This document shows, one piece after another, positions 1 to 9,600 of a stretch of DNA of 18,221 nucleotides. A program made the position numbers and the translations under genes. The stretch is from Chloroflexi bacterium UBA5177 (GTDB taxonomy: Bacteria > Chloroflexota > UBA5177). Each line of letters begins with the position of its first letter. Position 1 is the first letter of the stretch. The DNA lies in the NCBI GenBank assembly GCA_002413265.1, contig DHWR01000306.1, forward strand, positions 1 through 18,221, given 5' to 3'. The notes under the pieces are model-generated. The model was given only the letters and a program-made list of their open reading frames with translations. It was not told where the DNA came from and searched no databases.

Positions 1-2
1 TC

Positions 3-2252
3 GGCAAGTCGCGGCTGGCGGGGGAGTTCCTGGGTGGATTGGAGCACGCCCACATCGTGCGGGGCCGCTGTCTCTCTTATGGAGAAGGGATCACCTACTG
101 GCCTGTGGTCGAGGTCCTCAAGCAGTTCGACACTTTGCCGTCGGATGCCTATGCGGCCTCGGCCCTGCAGTCATTGCTGGGGGAATCGCAGGTCGCAACG
201 TCGGCCGAGGAGATTGCCTGGGGCTTTCGGAAGCTCCTGGAAGAGCAGGCCCAGGAGCTGCCGCAAGTGGTGGTGTTTGATGATCTGCAGTGGGGAGAAG
301 AGACCTTCCTGGATCTGGTCGAGCACATAGCCGATCTCTCGCGGGATGCTCCGATCCTTCTGCTCTGCATGGCTCGACCTGAGCTGCTGGAGCGGCGGCC
401 AGGATGGGGCGGCGGAAAGTGGAACGCGACAACTGTGCTCCTCGAGCCGCTGGACGCCGCTGAGACGGATCGACTCCTCGACGACCTCGGTGGCGTGGAG
501 GCGGGCCTGCGGGAACGGATCCGGGTGGCGGCGGAAGGCAATCCCCTGTATGTGGAAGAGATGCTGGCGCTGGTCCTGACCTCTTCAGACGGCGAGGTGA
601 CGGTGCCGCCGACCATCCAGGCGCTGCTCGCGGCACGGCTTGACCAGCTCGATCCCTCCGATCGGAGTGTTCTTGAATGTGGGGCGGTTGAGGGGCGGCT
701 CTTTCATCAGAGTGCCGTTAGCGCACTGCTTCGGGAAGAGACGCACGTGGCAGGGCGATTGGTGGCTCTGGTGCGCAAGGAGCTGGTACGGCCGGCTCGG
801 GCGCAGATAGCAGGCGACGACGCCTACCGGTTTCGGCATCTGTTGATCCGCGACGCGGCCTATGACGCCTTGCCCAAAGCAGTTCGAGCGGAACTTCACG
901 AGCGGTTTGCCCGCTGGCTGGAGGAGCGAGGAGCGGACATCATCGATCTGGACGCGATCCTCGGGTACCACCTGGAACGGGCCGCTACATACAGGCAGGA
1001 GCTGGGGCAGCCGGATGATAAGCTGGCGGAACGGGCGGGAAAGTGGCTGGCGACCGCGGGGCGAAGGGCCGAGTGGCGCGGCGATACCCTGGCCGCGAGG
1101 GGACTGCTGGAGCGAGCGCTTACTCTCTTGAGGCCCATTCGGCTGGACGTCGACCTGGAGCTGGATCTGGCCCTTCTGCAGCCGACTGAGCCGGAGCTAG
1201 TGGCCCTGGCTGAGGCGGTAGCCGCACGAGCCCGAGCCGTTAACGACCGTCGGGGTGAAGCGGTCGCCAGAGTCGTGGCTGCCCACCATCGCCACCTCAC
1301 GTCCACCGAGACGATCGACGGGCTGGAAACTCTGGCCCGGGAGGTGCTCCCGATGCTTGAGAAGGTCGGGGACCATGTTGGACTGATACACGTTTGGAGG
1401 GCGCTCAGTAATGTCGCTAACCACCATTGCCGGTTCGAGGAGGAGGCACATGCGGCCGAGCAGGCAATGTACCACGCGCGGCACATCGGCCGACCTGGTC
1501 TCTTTGCGCTTCCTCACGCACTCATTCTTGGTCCCCGACCGGCGGACGACGCCTTGCGTACGCTGCTGCCCCTTCTCGCCGATGACCCCCACCCTGAGCC
1601 GAGGATGTGGAGTGCCATATTGCTCCACATGCTCGGACGCTTCGATGAGGCGCGGGCAACCGTGCAGGAGGCGAGCCGGCGGCTACGGGAGCTGACCGGT
1701 GAGTACGATGCCGCGCGGCTGACGGCGCTGTTCTCAACCTTTGCCGGCGATCATGAGACGGCTGCCCGTTCCTGGCGCGTGGTCTGTGACGGGATCGAGG
1801 CGCGGGGCAACCTCACTGTGCTGTCGACCTTCGCCCCCGCGCTGGGGCGCTCGCTGTGCGCGATCGGACGGTATGACGAGGCCGAACCCCTGGCACAACT
1901 CGGCCGGGAGCTGGGCGACGAGCAGGATATGGTGACGCAAATGCTCTGGCGGCAGGTGCAGGCCCTGGTCTTATCTCAGAGGGGACAGCACGAGGAGGCG
2001 GAGCGGCTGGCGCGCGAGGCGGTCGCTATTGGCGAACGGACGGACGCGCTCGTTTGGCAAGGTGATGCGCTGTGCGACCTGGCCGGCGTGCTGGAGCGGG
2101 CAGGGGGACCGCAAGATGCAGCAGCCGTCCTAGAACAGGCGCTGGAGCGCTACGAACGGAAGGGGAACGTGGCAATGGTCACCCAGGCCCGACAGCGGTT
2201 GACGGCTGGGAAGGATGCAAAGGGAGAGATACGAACTTGGAATTCCCGATAG
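3..2252 (+). CDS. AAA-type ATPase with C-terminal TPR region (3' part; start lies upstream of window)
   Basis: The reading frame is already open at base 3 and begins inside a Walker A motif (GKSRL), so the N-terminus is missing. 749 residues are visible. Walker B is VVVFDDLQW at bases 267-293, followed by LLLCMARPELL, a usual sensor-1 region for this STAND/AAA_16-like group. After the ATPase come a helical winged-helix-like segment (bases ~610-950) and helical repeats resembling TPRs in the last third, such as GRYDEAEPLAQLG and GQHEEAERLAREA. Known relatives are ~1000-1200 aa proteins with an N-terminal adenylate/guanylate cyclase or other signalling domain, or LuxR-type regulators with a C-terminal HTH. 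There is no C-terminal HTH here, so an N-terminal cyclase is the likelier missing part (inference). The likely role is cytoplasmic nucleotide-dependent signalling. The 3' end overlaps the next gene by 16 bp, suggesting coupled translation. Confidence 0.85.
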   Translation, partial: GKSRLAGEFLGGLEHAHIVRGRCLSYGEGITYWPVVEVLKQFDTLPSDAYAASALQSLLGESQVATSAEEIAWGFRKLLEEQAQELPQVVVFDDLQWGEETFLDLVEHIADLSRDAPILLLCMARPELLERRPGWGGGKWNATTVLLEPLDAAETDRLLDDLGGVEAGLRERIRVAAEGNPLYVEEMLALVLTSSDGEVTVPPTIQALLAARLDQLDPSDRSVLECGAVEGRLFHQSAVSALLREETHVAGRLVALVRKELVRPARAQIAGDDAYRFRHLLIRDAAYDALPKAVRAELHERFARWLEERGADIIDLDAILGYHLERAATYRQELGQPDDKLAERAGKWLATAGRRAEWRGDTLAARGLLERALTLLRPIRLDVDLELDLALLQPTEPELVALAEAVAARARAVNDRRGEAVARVVAAHHRHLTSTETIDGLETLAREVLPMLEKVGDHVGLIHVWRALSNVANHHCRFEEEAHAAEQAMYHARHIGRPGLFALPHALILGPRPADDALRTLLPLLADDPHPEPRMWSAILLHMLGRFDEARATVQEASRRLRELTGEYDAARLTALFSTFAGDHETAARSWRVVCDGIEARGNLTVLSTFAPALGRSLCAIGRYDEAEPLAQLGRELGDEQDMVTQMLWRQVQALVLSQRGQHEEAERLAREAVAIGERTDALVWQGDALCDLAGVLERAGGPQDAAAVLEQALERYERKGNVAMVTQARQRLTAGKDAKGEIRTWNSR

Positions 2253-2836
2253 TCACGCAGCGGTTGATACTGCGTCCCTTCCTCCTGGATGATCTCGACG
2301 ACCTGTACGCCATTCAGTCGAGGCCCGATGTTACGAAATACCTCTACTGGAGCCCTCGAACTCGCGACGAGGTTCGTGAAGTCCTGGCGCGCAAAGTAGG
2401 ACAAACTGGCCTGTCACGGCAGGACGACGCACTTGTTCTGGCAATGACCAACCCTGGAAAACCTGGAACCAAGACAGGCGTCATTGGTGAGGTCATTCTG
2501 TGGTTGCGAAGTGTCGAGCACCGGCAAGGCGAGGTCGGCTTTGTGATGCATCCGGATCATCAAGGTCACGGGTTTGCCACGGAAGCGACCTCGGCTGTTC
2601 TCGATCTCGCTTTTGGCGAGCTGGGTCTCCACCGCGTCTACGGGCGCACGGACTTTCGCAACGAGGCGTCCGCGGCGCTCATGCGGAGACTGGGCATGCG
2701 CCAGGAGGCCCACTTCCTTCAGAACGAGATGTTCAAGGGAGAGTGGGGTGATGAGCTCGTCTTCGCGCTTCTCGAAGACGAGTGGCTCACTCGAAGCGAA
2801 ATAAAGAAGGCTGAACAAGCAGCTCCAATCTCGTGA
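2237..2836 (+). CDS. GNAT-family N-acetyltransferase, RimJ/RimL-like
   Basis: This is a 199-aa cytoplasmic acetyltransferase that would move an acetyl group from acetyl-CoA to an amine; the substrate cannot be told. I chose the TTG at 2237 because it gives the family N-terminus (EFPIVTQRLILRPF) and has GGGAGAG upstream at good spacing. An in-frame extension back to 2072 exists, but it would lie wholly inside the preceding gene and adds unrelated residues. The acetyl-CoA-binding A motif is HQGHGFATEA at residues 108-117, and the usual late-fold RNEAS...LMRRLGM follows at 141-154. The whole length is typical for RimJ/RimL or streptothricin-like GNATs. The start overlaps the end of the ATPase gene by 16 bp, so the two are probably co-translated. 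The family call is firm; any resistance or protein-modification role would be a guess. Confidence 0.9.
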   Translation: MEFPIVTQRLILRPFLLDDLDDLYAIQSRPDVTKYLYWSPRTRDEVREVLARKVGQTGLSRQDDALVLAMTNPGKPGTKTGVIGEVILWLRSVEHRQGEVGFVMHPDHQGHGFATEATSAVLDLAFGELGLHRVYGRTDFRNEASAALMRRLGMRQEAHFLQNEMFKGEWGDELVFALLEDEWLTRSEIKKAEQAAPIS

Positions 2837-2850
2837 CGCTCCGAGCGTTT
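2834..2850 (+). terminator. weak terminator-like hairpin after the acetyltransferase
   Basis: ACGCT (2836-2840) and AGCGT (2844-2848) pair around a CCG loop, and a short TTT follows. The hairpin begins on the acetyltransferase stop codon. The stem is short and the T tract is only three bases, so termination would be partial at best. Confidence 0.25.
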
Positions 2851-2933
2851 CAGACCATTCGATGGAGGACTTCGCGGGCCTTCCTGACGGATTTCGGGCT
2901 TTGACCGCGACAGACGCAGCGACTCGAAGTGCA

Positions 2934-3557
2934 ATGGTGTCAGCGCTCGGTTTGCGGAGCGGCAGGCTGCCACTGAGGCTGCTGAATCTCTATGTCGGAC
3001 TCATTCTGTTTGGCGTGAGCATGGCTTTGATGATCAAAGCGGGATTGGGCCTTTACCCTTGGGATGTCTTTCACCAGGGGATCGCGACGCGGACAGGTCT
3101 GCCGTTCGGCTGGGCAGTGATCGCCGTGAGTGCCGTCGTTCTCCTGCTTTGGATCCCGCTCCGCCAGATGCCGGGCATCGGTACCATCAGCAACGCCATC
3201 GTGATCGGGCTGATGGTGGACGCTGCTCTCCCCCTTGTACCGCATCCCTCCAGCCTCCCGCTGAGAGTGGCGTTGCTCCTCATCGGCGTGCTGGCCAATG
3301 GGGTCGCCACCGGGCTCTACATCGGCGCGGGTCTGGGCCCCGGTCCAAGAGACGGCCTCATGACCGGCATGGCCAGCCGCGGGCATTCGATTCGAATCGT
3401 GCGAACGAGCATCGAAGTTACAGTCCTCGCGGTTGGCTGGCTGCTCGGCGGCACGGTTGGAGTGGGAACGCTCCTATATGCCGTAAGCATAGGCCCGCTC
3501 GCTCAATTTTTCATTCCGCGGCTGTCGGTCGCGCCTCGGGCGGGAAGTCAGGAGTAG
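2934..3557 (+). CDS. YczE/YitT-like multi-pass membrane protein
   Basis: This is an integral inner-membrane protein of 207 aa with about five hydrophobic spans (residues roughly 16-36, 58-76, 84-103, 108-132 and 158-190). It carries two related signature loops, AGLGLYPWDVFHQG near residue 36 and AGLGPGPRDGLMTG near 132. This internal repetition is typical of the YczE/YyaS/YitT group, whose transport or regulatory role is not established. The ATG at 2934 is chosen because the family N-terminus (RLPLRLLNLYVGL) starts soon after it; the frame stays open back to an ATG at 2862, which would add 24 hydrophilic residues with no family look. The ribosome binding site is weak (GAAG). It lies 97 bp after the acetyltransferase and converges on the next gene with a 19 bp gap. 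Confidence 0.82.
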   Translation: MVSALGLRSGRLPLRLLNLYVGLILFGVSMALMIKAGLGLYPWDVFHQGIATRTGLPFGWAVIAVSAVVLLLWIPLRQMPGIGTISNAIVIGLMVDAALPLVPHPSSLPLRVALLLIGVLANGVATGLYIGAGLGPGPRDGLMTGMASRGHSIRIVRTSIEVTVLAVGWLLGGTVGVGTLLYAVSIGPLAQFFIPRLSVAPRAGSQE

Positions 3558-3576
3558 CACCTGAGCTCGTGCAGTT

Positions 3577-3888
3577 TTATGCCGTAAAGCCCTTGCCTCC
3601 CACCGGGACGACGAGAATCTGTTCGGGTGGACGAGCCAAAAGCGGGATGGTCGCCTGGATCAGCTCCGTGGCCCCTTCGTTCGAGAGCGAGGCTCGGTGG
3701 TCTTCCTCCCGATCCCAAATCTCCGACACCCAGACCACGTCCGGTTCTGAGGGTGACGTGTTGACGATGTAGAGCTCGCAGCCGGCGGCGTTTTCCACCA
3801 AGGAAGCCGCCTTCAGGAGCTGTTGAAGCAGCTCCTCACCCTTGCCCGTGTGGGCCGCGAACTTATTGAACATGCCGAACTTGGTCAT
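3577..3888 (-). CDS. Antibiotic biosynthesis monooxygenase (ABM) domain protein, YgiN-like
   Basis: A single small ABM/dimeric alpha-beta barrel domain of 103 aa. It opens with KFGMFNKFAAHTGKGEELLQ and has the mid-domain CELYIVNTS and VVWVSEIWDREEDHRAS, which match the family pattern E-x-W-x3-x-H near the centre. Such proteins act as homodimers in the cytoplasm; some oxidise quinols or polyketides without cofactors, and many are of unknown role. The start ATG has AAGGA six bases upstream. It is divergently arranged with the YdeI-like gene and convergent with the membrane protein, so it is probably transcribed alone. The family call is good; the substrate is unknown. Confidence 0.88.
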   Translation of the reverse strand: MTKFGMFNKFAAHTGKGEELLQQLLKAASLVENAAGCELYIVNTSPSEPDVVWVSEIWDREEDHRASLSNEGATELIQATIPLLARPPEQILVVPVGGKGFTA

Positions 3889-3949
3889 CAGAATTCCTTA
3901 ATATGAAGTCGCCGTACGACTACGGGTCACCCGGAGGACATCGTCCAGA
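3889..3949. promoter_or_regulatory. short divergent promoter region with a small inverted repeat
   Basis: Only 61 bp separate two divergent starts, so both promoters must be here or inside the genes. The stretch is AT-richer near the ABM side (a CATATTAA-type -10 candidate on the minus strand). It holds AGTCG (3907-3911) and CGACT (3917-3921) around CCGTA, a possible operator. GGAGG at 3933-3937 serves the rightward gene. No convincing -35 boxes were found. Confidence 0.35.
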
Positions 3950-4534
3950 GTGGAAACCACCAAACAAGGCGAACCTATCATCGCATTCGATTCTCTAGAA
4001 AGCTGGGAGGCGTGGCTGTCGAAGTCGCATGCGACCTCAAACGGTCTGTGGGTGAAAATTGCCAAGAAGGATTCGGGGGTCGATACGGTGATCTACGCGG
4101 AGGCGCTTGAGACGGCCCTGTGCTACGGCTGGATCGACGGCCAGAAGGGCCCTTTTGACGGCTCCTACTGGCTGCAGCGCTTCACGCCGCGTAAGCCGAG
4201 AAGCAAGTGGTCGAAGATCAATTGCGTCAAGGCCGAGGAGCTCATCTCATCTGGACACATGAAACCGGCCGGAATGAAGGAAGTCGAGCGGGCGAAGGCC
4301 GACGGGCGATGGGAGGCGGCCTATGACGGGCAGAGGAAAGCGGGTGTTCCCGAAGATTTACTGGCCGCATTGACTGAGAACGAAGGCGCACAGGAATTCT
4401 TCGACACGCTGGATAGCACGAATAGGTATGCAATTCTCTATCGTATTCAGGACGCGAAGAAACCCGAGACTCGGGCGAGGAGGATCGAGAAATTTGTTGC
4501 AATGCTGAGCGAGGGCAAGAAGATCCACCCGTGA
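3950..4534 (+). CDS. YdeI/OmpD-associated (OmdA) family protein
   Basis: This is a 194-aa soluble protein. The N-terminal half has the family hallmarks: SWEAWLSKSH, GLWVKIAKK, YAEALETALCYGWIDGQ (residues ~50-66) and YWLQRFTPRKPRSKWSKIN (~72-90). The C-terminal half from about residue 125 is the OmdA helical region with FFDTLDSTNRYAILYRIQDAKKPETR. Members are annotated as YdeI, bacteriocin-protection or OmpD-associated proteins; the biochemical activity is not settled. The GTG at 3950 is used, with GGAGG 12 bases upstream. It precedes the mycothiol-enzyme-like gene by 43 bp on the same strand and is likely cotranscribed with it. Confidence 0.9.
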   Translation: METTKQGEPIIAFDSLESWEAWLSKSHATSNGLWVKIAKKDSGVDTVIYAEALETALCYGWIDGQKGPFDGSYWLQRFTPRKPRSKWSKINCVKAEELISSGHMKPAGMKEVERAKADGRWEAAYDGQRKAGVPEDLLAALTENEGAQEFFDTLDSTNRYAILYRIQDAKKPETRARRIEKFVAMLSEGKKIHP

Positions 4535-4577
4535 ACACGACTGTTGACCCGCGGAGGCCTGGTTTCAGGCGGCTCCC

Positions 4578-5216
4578 ATGAAACTGCATCGTAACCGTCA
4601 GACTTTTCTCGACACGCTTGCGGCCGTCCGTCCTTTAGTCGCCTCCCAAAACGTGGCCGAGAGATGGAATGAGCCAAGCGTCCTATCCGAGTTCTCGGTG
4701 CGTGGCCTTACCGGACACCTTGCCAGAGCCGCGTTCACCGTGGAGTTGTACCTCGATGCTGAGAGCACAATTTTGGGGGACCCAATTTCTCCAGCGGAAT
4801 ATTTCGCCAACTATCCTGCCGACATCGATGCGCCGCTCAACGTCGCGGTTCGCGCTCGAGGCGAGGAGCTTGCGTCCCAGGGACACGAGCATGTGGTCGG
4901 TCTCTTCGACGAGCTCGCCGCACGGCTCCGCGACAGGTTGCAGCGCGAGCCCAGCGACCGAATCGTGGTAGGAGCCAGGGGCGCCGTGATGCGCCTGGAC
5001 GAGTATCTCGTGACACGACTGGTTGAGCTCGTGGTTCACGCGGACGACCTAGCCCTGAGTGTGGAATTGGGTGTGACCGAGCTTCCAAGAGAGGCACTCG
5101 ACATCGTCATCGGCTGTATGCTCGATATCGCGCGCTACCGTCACGGCGATCTCGCGGTAATACGAGCTTTTTCCCGCCGCGAGCGGGACGTAGTGGCGGC
5201 ACTGCGCGTGTTCTGA
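4578..5216 (+). CDS. Mycothiol-dependent maleylpyruvate isomerase-like protein (MDMPI/DinB-like fold)
   Basis: This is a 212-aa cytoplasmic protein with a four-helix-bundle MDMPI N-terminal domain. The expected metal ligands of the family can be picked out: His47 in GHLARA, and Glu150 and His154 in the E-x3-H of RLVELVVHADDLAL. The domain fills most of the protein and there is little room for a separate C-terminal SCP2-like domain. Family members are metal-dependent and use mycothiol, the actinobacterial thiol, for isomerisation or detoxification; the substrate here is unknown. The ribosome binding site AGGCGG is weak. The gene converges on gltD, with 21 bp between stop codons. Its presence is one of the main pointers to Actinomycetota. 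Confidence 0.85.
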   Translation: MKLHRNRQTFLDTLAAVRPLVASQNVAERWNEPSVLSEFSVRGLTGHLARAAFTVELYLDAESTILGDPISPAEYFANYPADIDAPLNVAVRARGEELASQGHEHVVGLFDELAARLRDRLQREPSDRIVVGARGAVMRLDEYLVTRLVELVVHADDLALSVELGVTELPREALDIVIGCMLDIARYRHGDLAVIRAFSRRERDVVAALRVF

Positions 5217-5237
5217 GGAGAACTGGACCGTCCGGGA

Positions 5238-6665
5238 CTACCCCGCTCGCCGCACCTGCGACTGCGATAACACCCGATTGATCTCGGCTGCGGCCTTGCG
5301 CCCTTCGGCTATGGCCCAGACGATCAGCGAGGCTCCGCGTCGCGCATCGCCGGCAACGTATATCTGCTCTGCCTCAGTTCCATAGCTCGAGTCTGAAGCG
5401 ATAGCGCCGGTGGCGTCGAAGCCGACTCCGAGATCGGCGAGCAACGCACCCCGGACGGGACCCGCAAAGCCTATTGCGAGCAGGACGAGATCCGCGTCAA
5501 TCTCGCTCTCCGTGCCGGCAACCCGCTCATTGCCGCCACCAGACTTCCGCTTCACTCGTTGGGTGTGGAGCTTTCGAACGCCCCCTTGCTCGCCCGAAAA
5601 ATGGGTGACGACGACGTTCCAATCTCGCTCACCACCTTCTTCGTGAGCCGGATAGGTTCGGAGCACGAAGGGCCAGTCGGGCCACTCCAGTGGGTGCGGC
5701 TCGTCCGGTGGCCGCGGGCCGTGGGTGAGCACCTGAATGCTCGCAGCCCCTTCGCGAGTCGCGAAACCAAGGCAGTCTGCACTGGTATCGCCACCACCCA
5801 AAATCACCACTCGCTTGCCCCGAGCGGAGATACGCCTTCCGTCCGGCAGCGTATCCCCGGCGACCTGACGGTTGCGCTGCGTAAGGTAGCTCATTGCGAG
5901 GTGGATCCCGTCTAGCTCGCGGCCGGGCACCGGCAGCTCCCGACCCTCGAGGGCACCGACCGCAAGCAGCACCGCATCGAAGTCGCGGGTGAGATCTTCA
6001 GCAGTGGGGCTCACGCCTGCGAAGGTGGACGGCGCGAACGTGATGCCCTCCTCTCGGAGTATGTCTATCCGCCGATCGATTACCCACTTCTCGAGCTTGA
6101 AGTCGGGAATGCCGTAGCGAAGCAGTCCGCCCAAGCGGTCGTCTTTCTCGAAGACCACGACCTCGTGTCCGGCGCGTCGCAGCTGTTGCGCGCCCGCCAG
6201 GCCGGCGGGGCCACTCCCGATTATCGCGACTCGCCTGCCGGTATGTGTGCGGGGAGGCCGCGCCTTGATCCAACCTTCCTCAAAAGCGCGCTCCACTATC
6301 GCGAGCTCGATCTCCTTGATCGTCACAGCGTCTCCGTCACGCGCCAACACGCACGCGGACTCGCAGGGCGCGGGGCAGAGGAAGCCGGTGAACTCCGGAA
6401 AGTTGTTCGTCATGTGGAGCCGGTCGATCGCGGCATGCCAACGATCTCGATGCACGAGATCGTTCCAGTCCGGGATCAGGTTCCCAAGGGGACAGCCTGT
6501 ATTGCAGAAGGGAACGCCGCAGTCCATACAGCGAGATGCTTGCACACGAAGCTCATCTGTCGGACGCGGCACGTAAACGTGTCTGTGATCCTGGACCCGC
6601 TCGTGGACAGGTCGCTTGAGCGGCGGCCGCCGGGGAACCTTGAGAAAGGCCTTGGGATCCGCCAC
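5238..6665 (-). CDS. gltD: Glutamate synthase [NADPH] small (beta) subunit
   Basis: This 475-aa cytoplasmic flavoprotein takes electrons from NADPH by FAD and passes them through iron-sulfur clusters to GltB. Cysteines 46, 49, 54 and 58 (RCMDCGVPFCNTGCPLGN) and 97, 101 and 105 (CPAPCESAC) supply the two 4Fe-4S clusters. The FAD Rossmann motif is GSGPAG at 150-155, the NADPH motif is GGGDTSADC at 290-298, and the C-terminal FAD contact VAGDARRGASLIVWAIAEGR lies near 437-456. The length is normal for the family. The GTG start directly abuts the gltB stop (TAG then GTG, no gap), so translation is very probably coupled to gltB and gives matched subunit amounts. Confidence 0.97.
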   Translation of the reverse strand: MADPKAFLKVPRRPPLKRPVHERVQDHRHVYVPRPTDELRVQASRCMDCGVPFCNTGCPLGNLIPDWNDLVHRDRWHAAIDRLHMTNNFPEFTGFLCPAPCESACVLARDGDAVTIKEIELAIVERAFEEGWIKARPPRTHTGRRVAIIGSGPAGLAGAQQLRRAGHEVVVFEKDDRLGGLLRYGIPDFKLEKWVIDRRIDILREEGITFAPSTFAGVSPTAEDLTRDFDAVLLAVGALEGRELPVPGRELDGIHLAMSYLTQRNRQVAGDTLPDGRRISARGKRVVILGGGDTSADCLGFATREGAASIQVLTHGPRPPDEPHPLEWPDWPFVLRTYPAHEEGGERDWNVVVTHFSGEQGGVRKLHTQRVKRKSGGGNERVAGTESEIDADLVLLAIGFAGPVRGALLADLGVGFDATGAIASDSSYGTEAEQIYVAGDARRGASLIVWAIAEGRKAAAEINRVLSQSQVRRAG

Positions 6666-9600
6666 CTAGACGGCCTCACGCAGGTCGGGTTCTTCGTCTT
6701 CACGATTCGTTTCGCGTTCGGCGAGCACACGTTTTAGATCGTGTGGCATGACCTTCACAAATCGGGGCAGATATTCATGCCAATGAGCCAGCACGCGTCC
6801 CGCTATGGAGCTGCGCGTGCAGCGATGATGCTCTGCGATCAAATGCCTCAAAAGGCGCTCGTCATCTTCCTGATCCACGTCTTCGAGTCCGACCATGTCG
6901 CTGTTGCACAGACTGTCGAATTGCTCTCGCTCGTCGAGCACGAACGCGGTTCCACCGCTCATACCGGCCGCGAAATTCCGACCGGTTGGTCCCAGCACCA
7001 CGACCGTGCCGCCGGTCATGTATTCGCAGCCGTGATCGCCCACGCCCTCCACCACCGCGCTGGCGCCGCTATTACGAACTGCGAAGCGCTCTCCGGCGAC
7101 TCCACGGAAGTACGCCTCCCCACTGGTCGCGCCGTAGAGGGCCACGTTGCCCGTCACGATGCTGCGCTCCGCAAGGTAGCCGGCGTCCGCGGGCGGCGCT
7201 ACTATCAGCCTGGCACCCGATAACCCCTTGCCGGCGTAGTCGTTGGTGAGCCCTTCGAGCACGAGAGTCAGGCCGGCGGCGCCCCAGGCCCCAAAGCTTT
7301 GGCCCGCCTTGCCGGTAAGAAAGACTTGAATGGTATCGTCCGGCAACCCTTCACCGCCAAAGCGACGTGCAATCTCCCCGGAGAGACGCGCCCCGATGGT
7401 GCGGTCAGTGTTGCTGATCGAGACGGGGCCTGACGTGGTCCCGATCTTGACGCGTGTACCCTCCGCCAGCGCTCGGCTGCTTGCTTGGATCAAGTGATCG
7501 TCGAAGGCGCGTTGGGAGTCATGCTGTTGCTTCTCGCTGTGCCGGCGTGCAGCTCCGAGCTTGGGCGTCCACATGAGTGGCGACAGGTCTAACCGGCTCC
7601 CTTTCTCGCCTCCACAAGCAGCGTTCGCGGTGAGCACATCTGATTTCCCGATCATCTCGTCGAAACAGCGGAATCCAAGCTCCGCCATGAGCGCTCTGAC
7701 CTGCCTCGCCACGAAGAAGAAGTAATTGATGACGTGCTCGGGTTTGCCGGCAAAGCGCTCGCGCAGCACGGGATCCTGGGTCGCAATACCCACGGGACAG
7801 GTGTTCAGGTGACAAACGCGCATCATGATGCAGCCGGCTGAGACGAGGGGTGAGGTCGAAAACGCGAACTCATCCGCGCCGAGAAGTGCAGCTATGACGA
7901 CGTCCCGTCCGGTCTTCAAGCCTCCGTCGACCTGAAGACGGACCCGGCTTCGCAGTGCGTTGGCCACGAGGACCTGCTGGGTCTCGGCTAGGCCCAGCTC
8001 CCAGGGAAGCCCGGCGTGCTTGATGGAGGAGAGTGGTGAAGCCCCCGTGCCCCCGTCGAAGCCTGAGATTGTGATGTGGTCCGCCTTCGCCTTGACCACC
8101 CCCGCGGCCACCGTGCCGACCCCCACTTCCGATACCAGCTTTACGCTGACGCTGGCGGCGGGATTGACGCATCTGAGGTCGTGAATGAGCTGAGCCAGAT
8201 CTTCAATCGAATAGATGTCGTGATGGGGCGGAGGGGAGATAAGCCCTACACCGGGAGTCGAATACCGAAGGCCTGCGATCTCCTCCGTCACTTTGTGTCC
8301 AGGGAGCTGCCCGCCTTCTCCTGGTTTTGAGCCCTGGGCCATCTTGATTTGATGGACGTCCGCGTTGACGAGATAGTGGGCGGTGACGCCAAAGCGGCCC
8401 GAAGCCACTTGCTTTATGGCACTTCTCCGTCCGTCCGTGAAACGCTCCGGGTTCTCTCCGCCTTCCCCGGTGTTGCTACGCCCACCAATGGAGTTCATGG
8501 CGAGGGCAAGCGTTTCGTGAGCCTCGCGCGATAGCGAACCGTGAGACATGGCGCCGGTGACGAATCGTTTGACGATCTCGACCTCCGGCTCCACTTCCTC
8601 TAGGGGAATCGGGCGGCGTTGGAATTCGAACAGACCGCGAAGAGTTCTTCCCGCACTCTCCGCATCGGCCTGCGCCGCGAACTCCTCAAAGGTTTCGAAC
8701 TGGCCCGTTCGAACCGCGCGCTGCAGAGTCACAATGGTCGCTGGGTTCCAGGCGTGCGTCTCTCCGCCGTCGCGCAGCTGGTAATCGCCACCCACGTCGA
8801 GGCCTCGATGACCGGGTTCCGCAGATGCGAAAGCAGTGGCATGTCGGGCAAGCGTCTCGCCGGCGATGTCTTCGAGATCAAGACCTCCCATCCGGGACGG
8901 CACTCCGGTGAAATGTCGATCGATGACTTCAGACGACAGACCGATCGCTTCGAATATCTGTGCTCCGCAATACGAGCCAAGCGTCGAAATGCCCATTCTC
9001 GAGATGACCTTGAGCAGGCCGGCCGAGAGCGCCGCGCGGTACTTCGCCAGGGCGTTCGTGCCATGAACGCCCTCCAGCTGACCGGATTCTGCCAGCATGG
9101 TCACTGTGTCGAGCGCGAGCCAGGGCACGACCGCGGTGGCGCCGAAACCGATCAGCAGGGCCATATGATGAACCTCGCGCGGCTCGGCCGACTCAATCAC
9201 CAGGCTCGTGGTCGTGCGCAGTCCAGCCTCGATGAGCGCGTGGTGCACGGAGGATGTGGCGAGAAGGCTCGGAATCGCCGCGTGTTCCGCATCGATACCG
9301 CGATCGCTGAGGATGAGAATGGCAACACCACGCGATGCCGCTTCGCAAGCTTCCGACCGCAAGCGCTCGGTCGCGGCTTCCATCGCATCCGAGTCTTTGT
9401 CCACTGAGAACAGAGTCGAAAGGGTCACCGATCGCAGCGAACGGTACCGATTCTCGCGCACATTCGCGAGGTCCTCTGTCGTGAGAAAGGGCATGTCTAG
9501 CTCGATGCGCGAGGGCTCGCCGATATCTTGCAGCGCAGGACTGGACCCGAGAGCAGTTCGCAAGGACATGACCAAGGACTCACGGAGCGGGTCAATCGGA

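Noticed and set aside
118..636. 172-aa minus-strand frame opposite the ATPase gene
   Set aside because: Pro/Arg/Ser-rich shadow of a conserved ATPase domain.
8619..9407. 262-aa open frame on the plus strand opposite gltB
   Set aside because: It lies wholly within the highly conserved gltB coding sequence, its translation resembles no family, and it is a usual GC-rich shadow frame.
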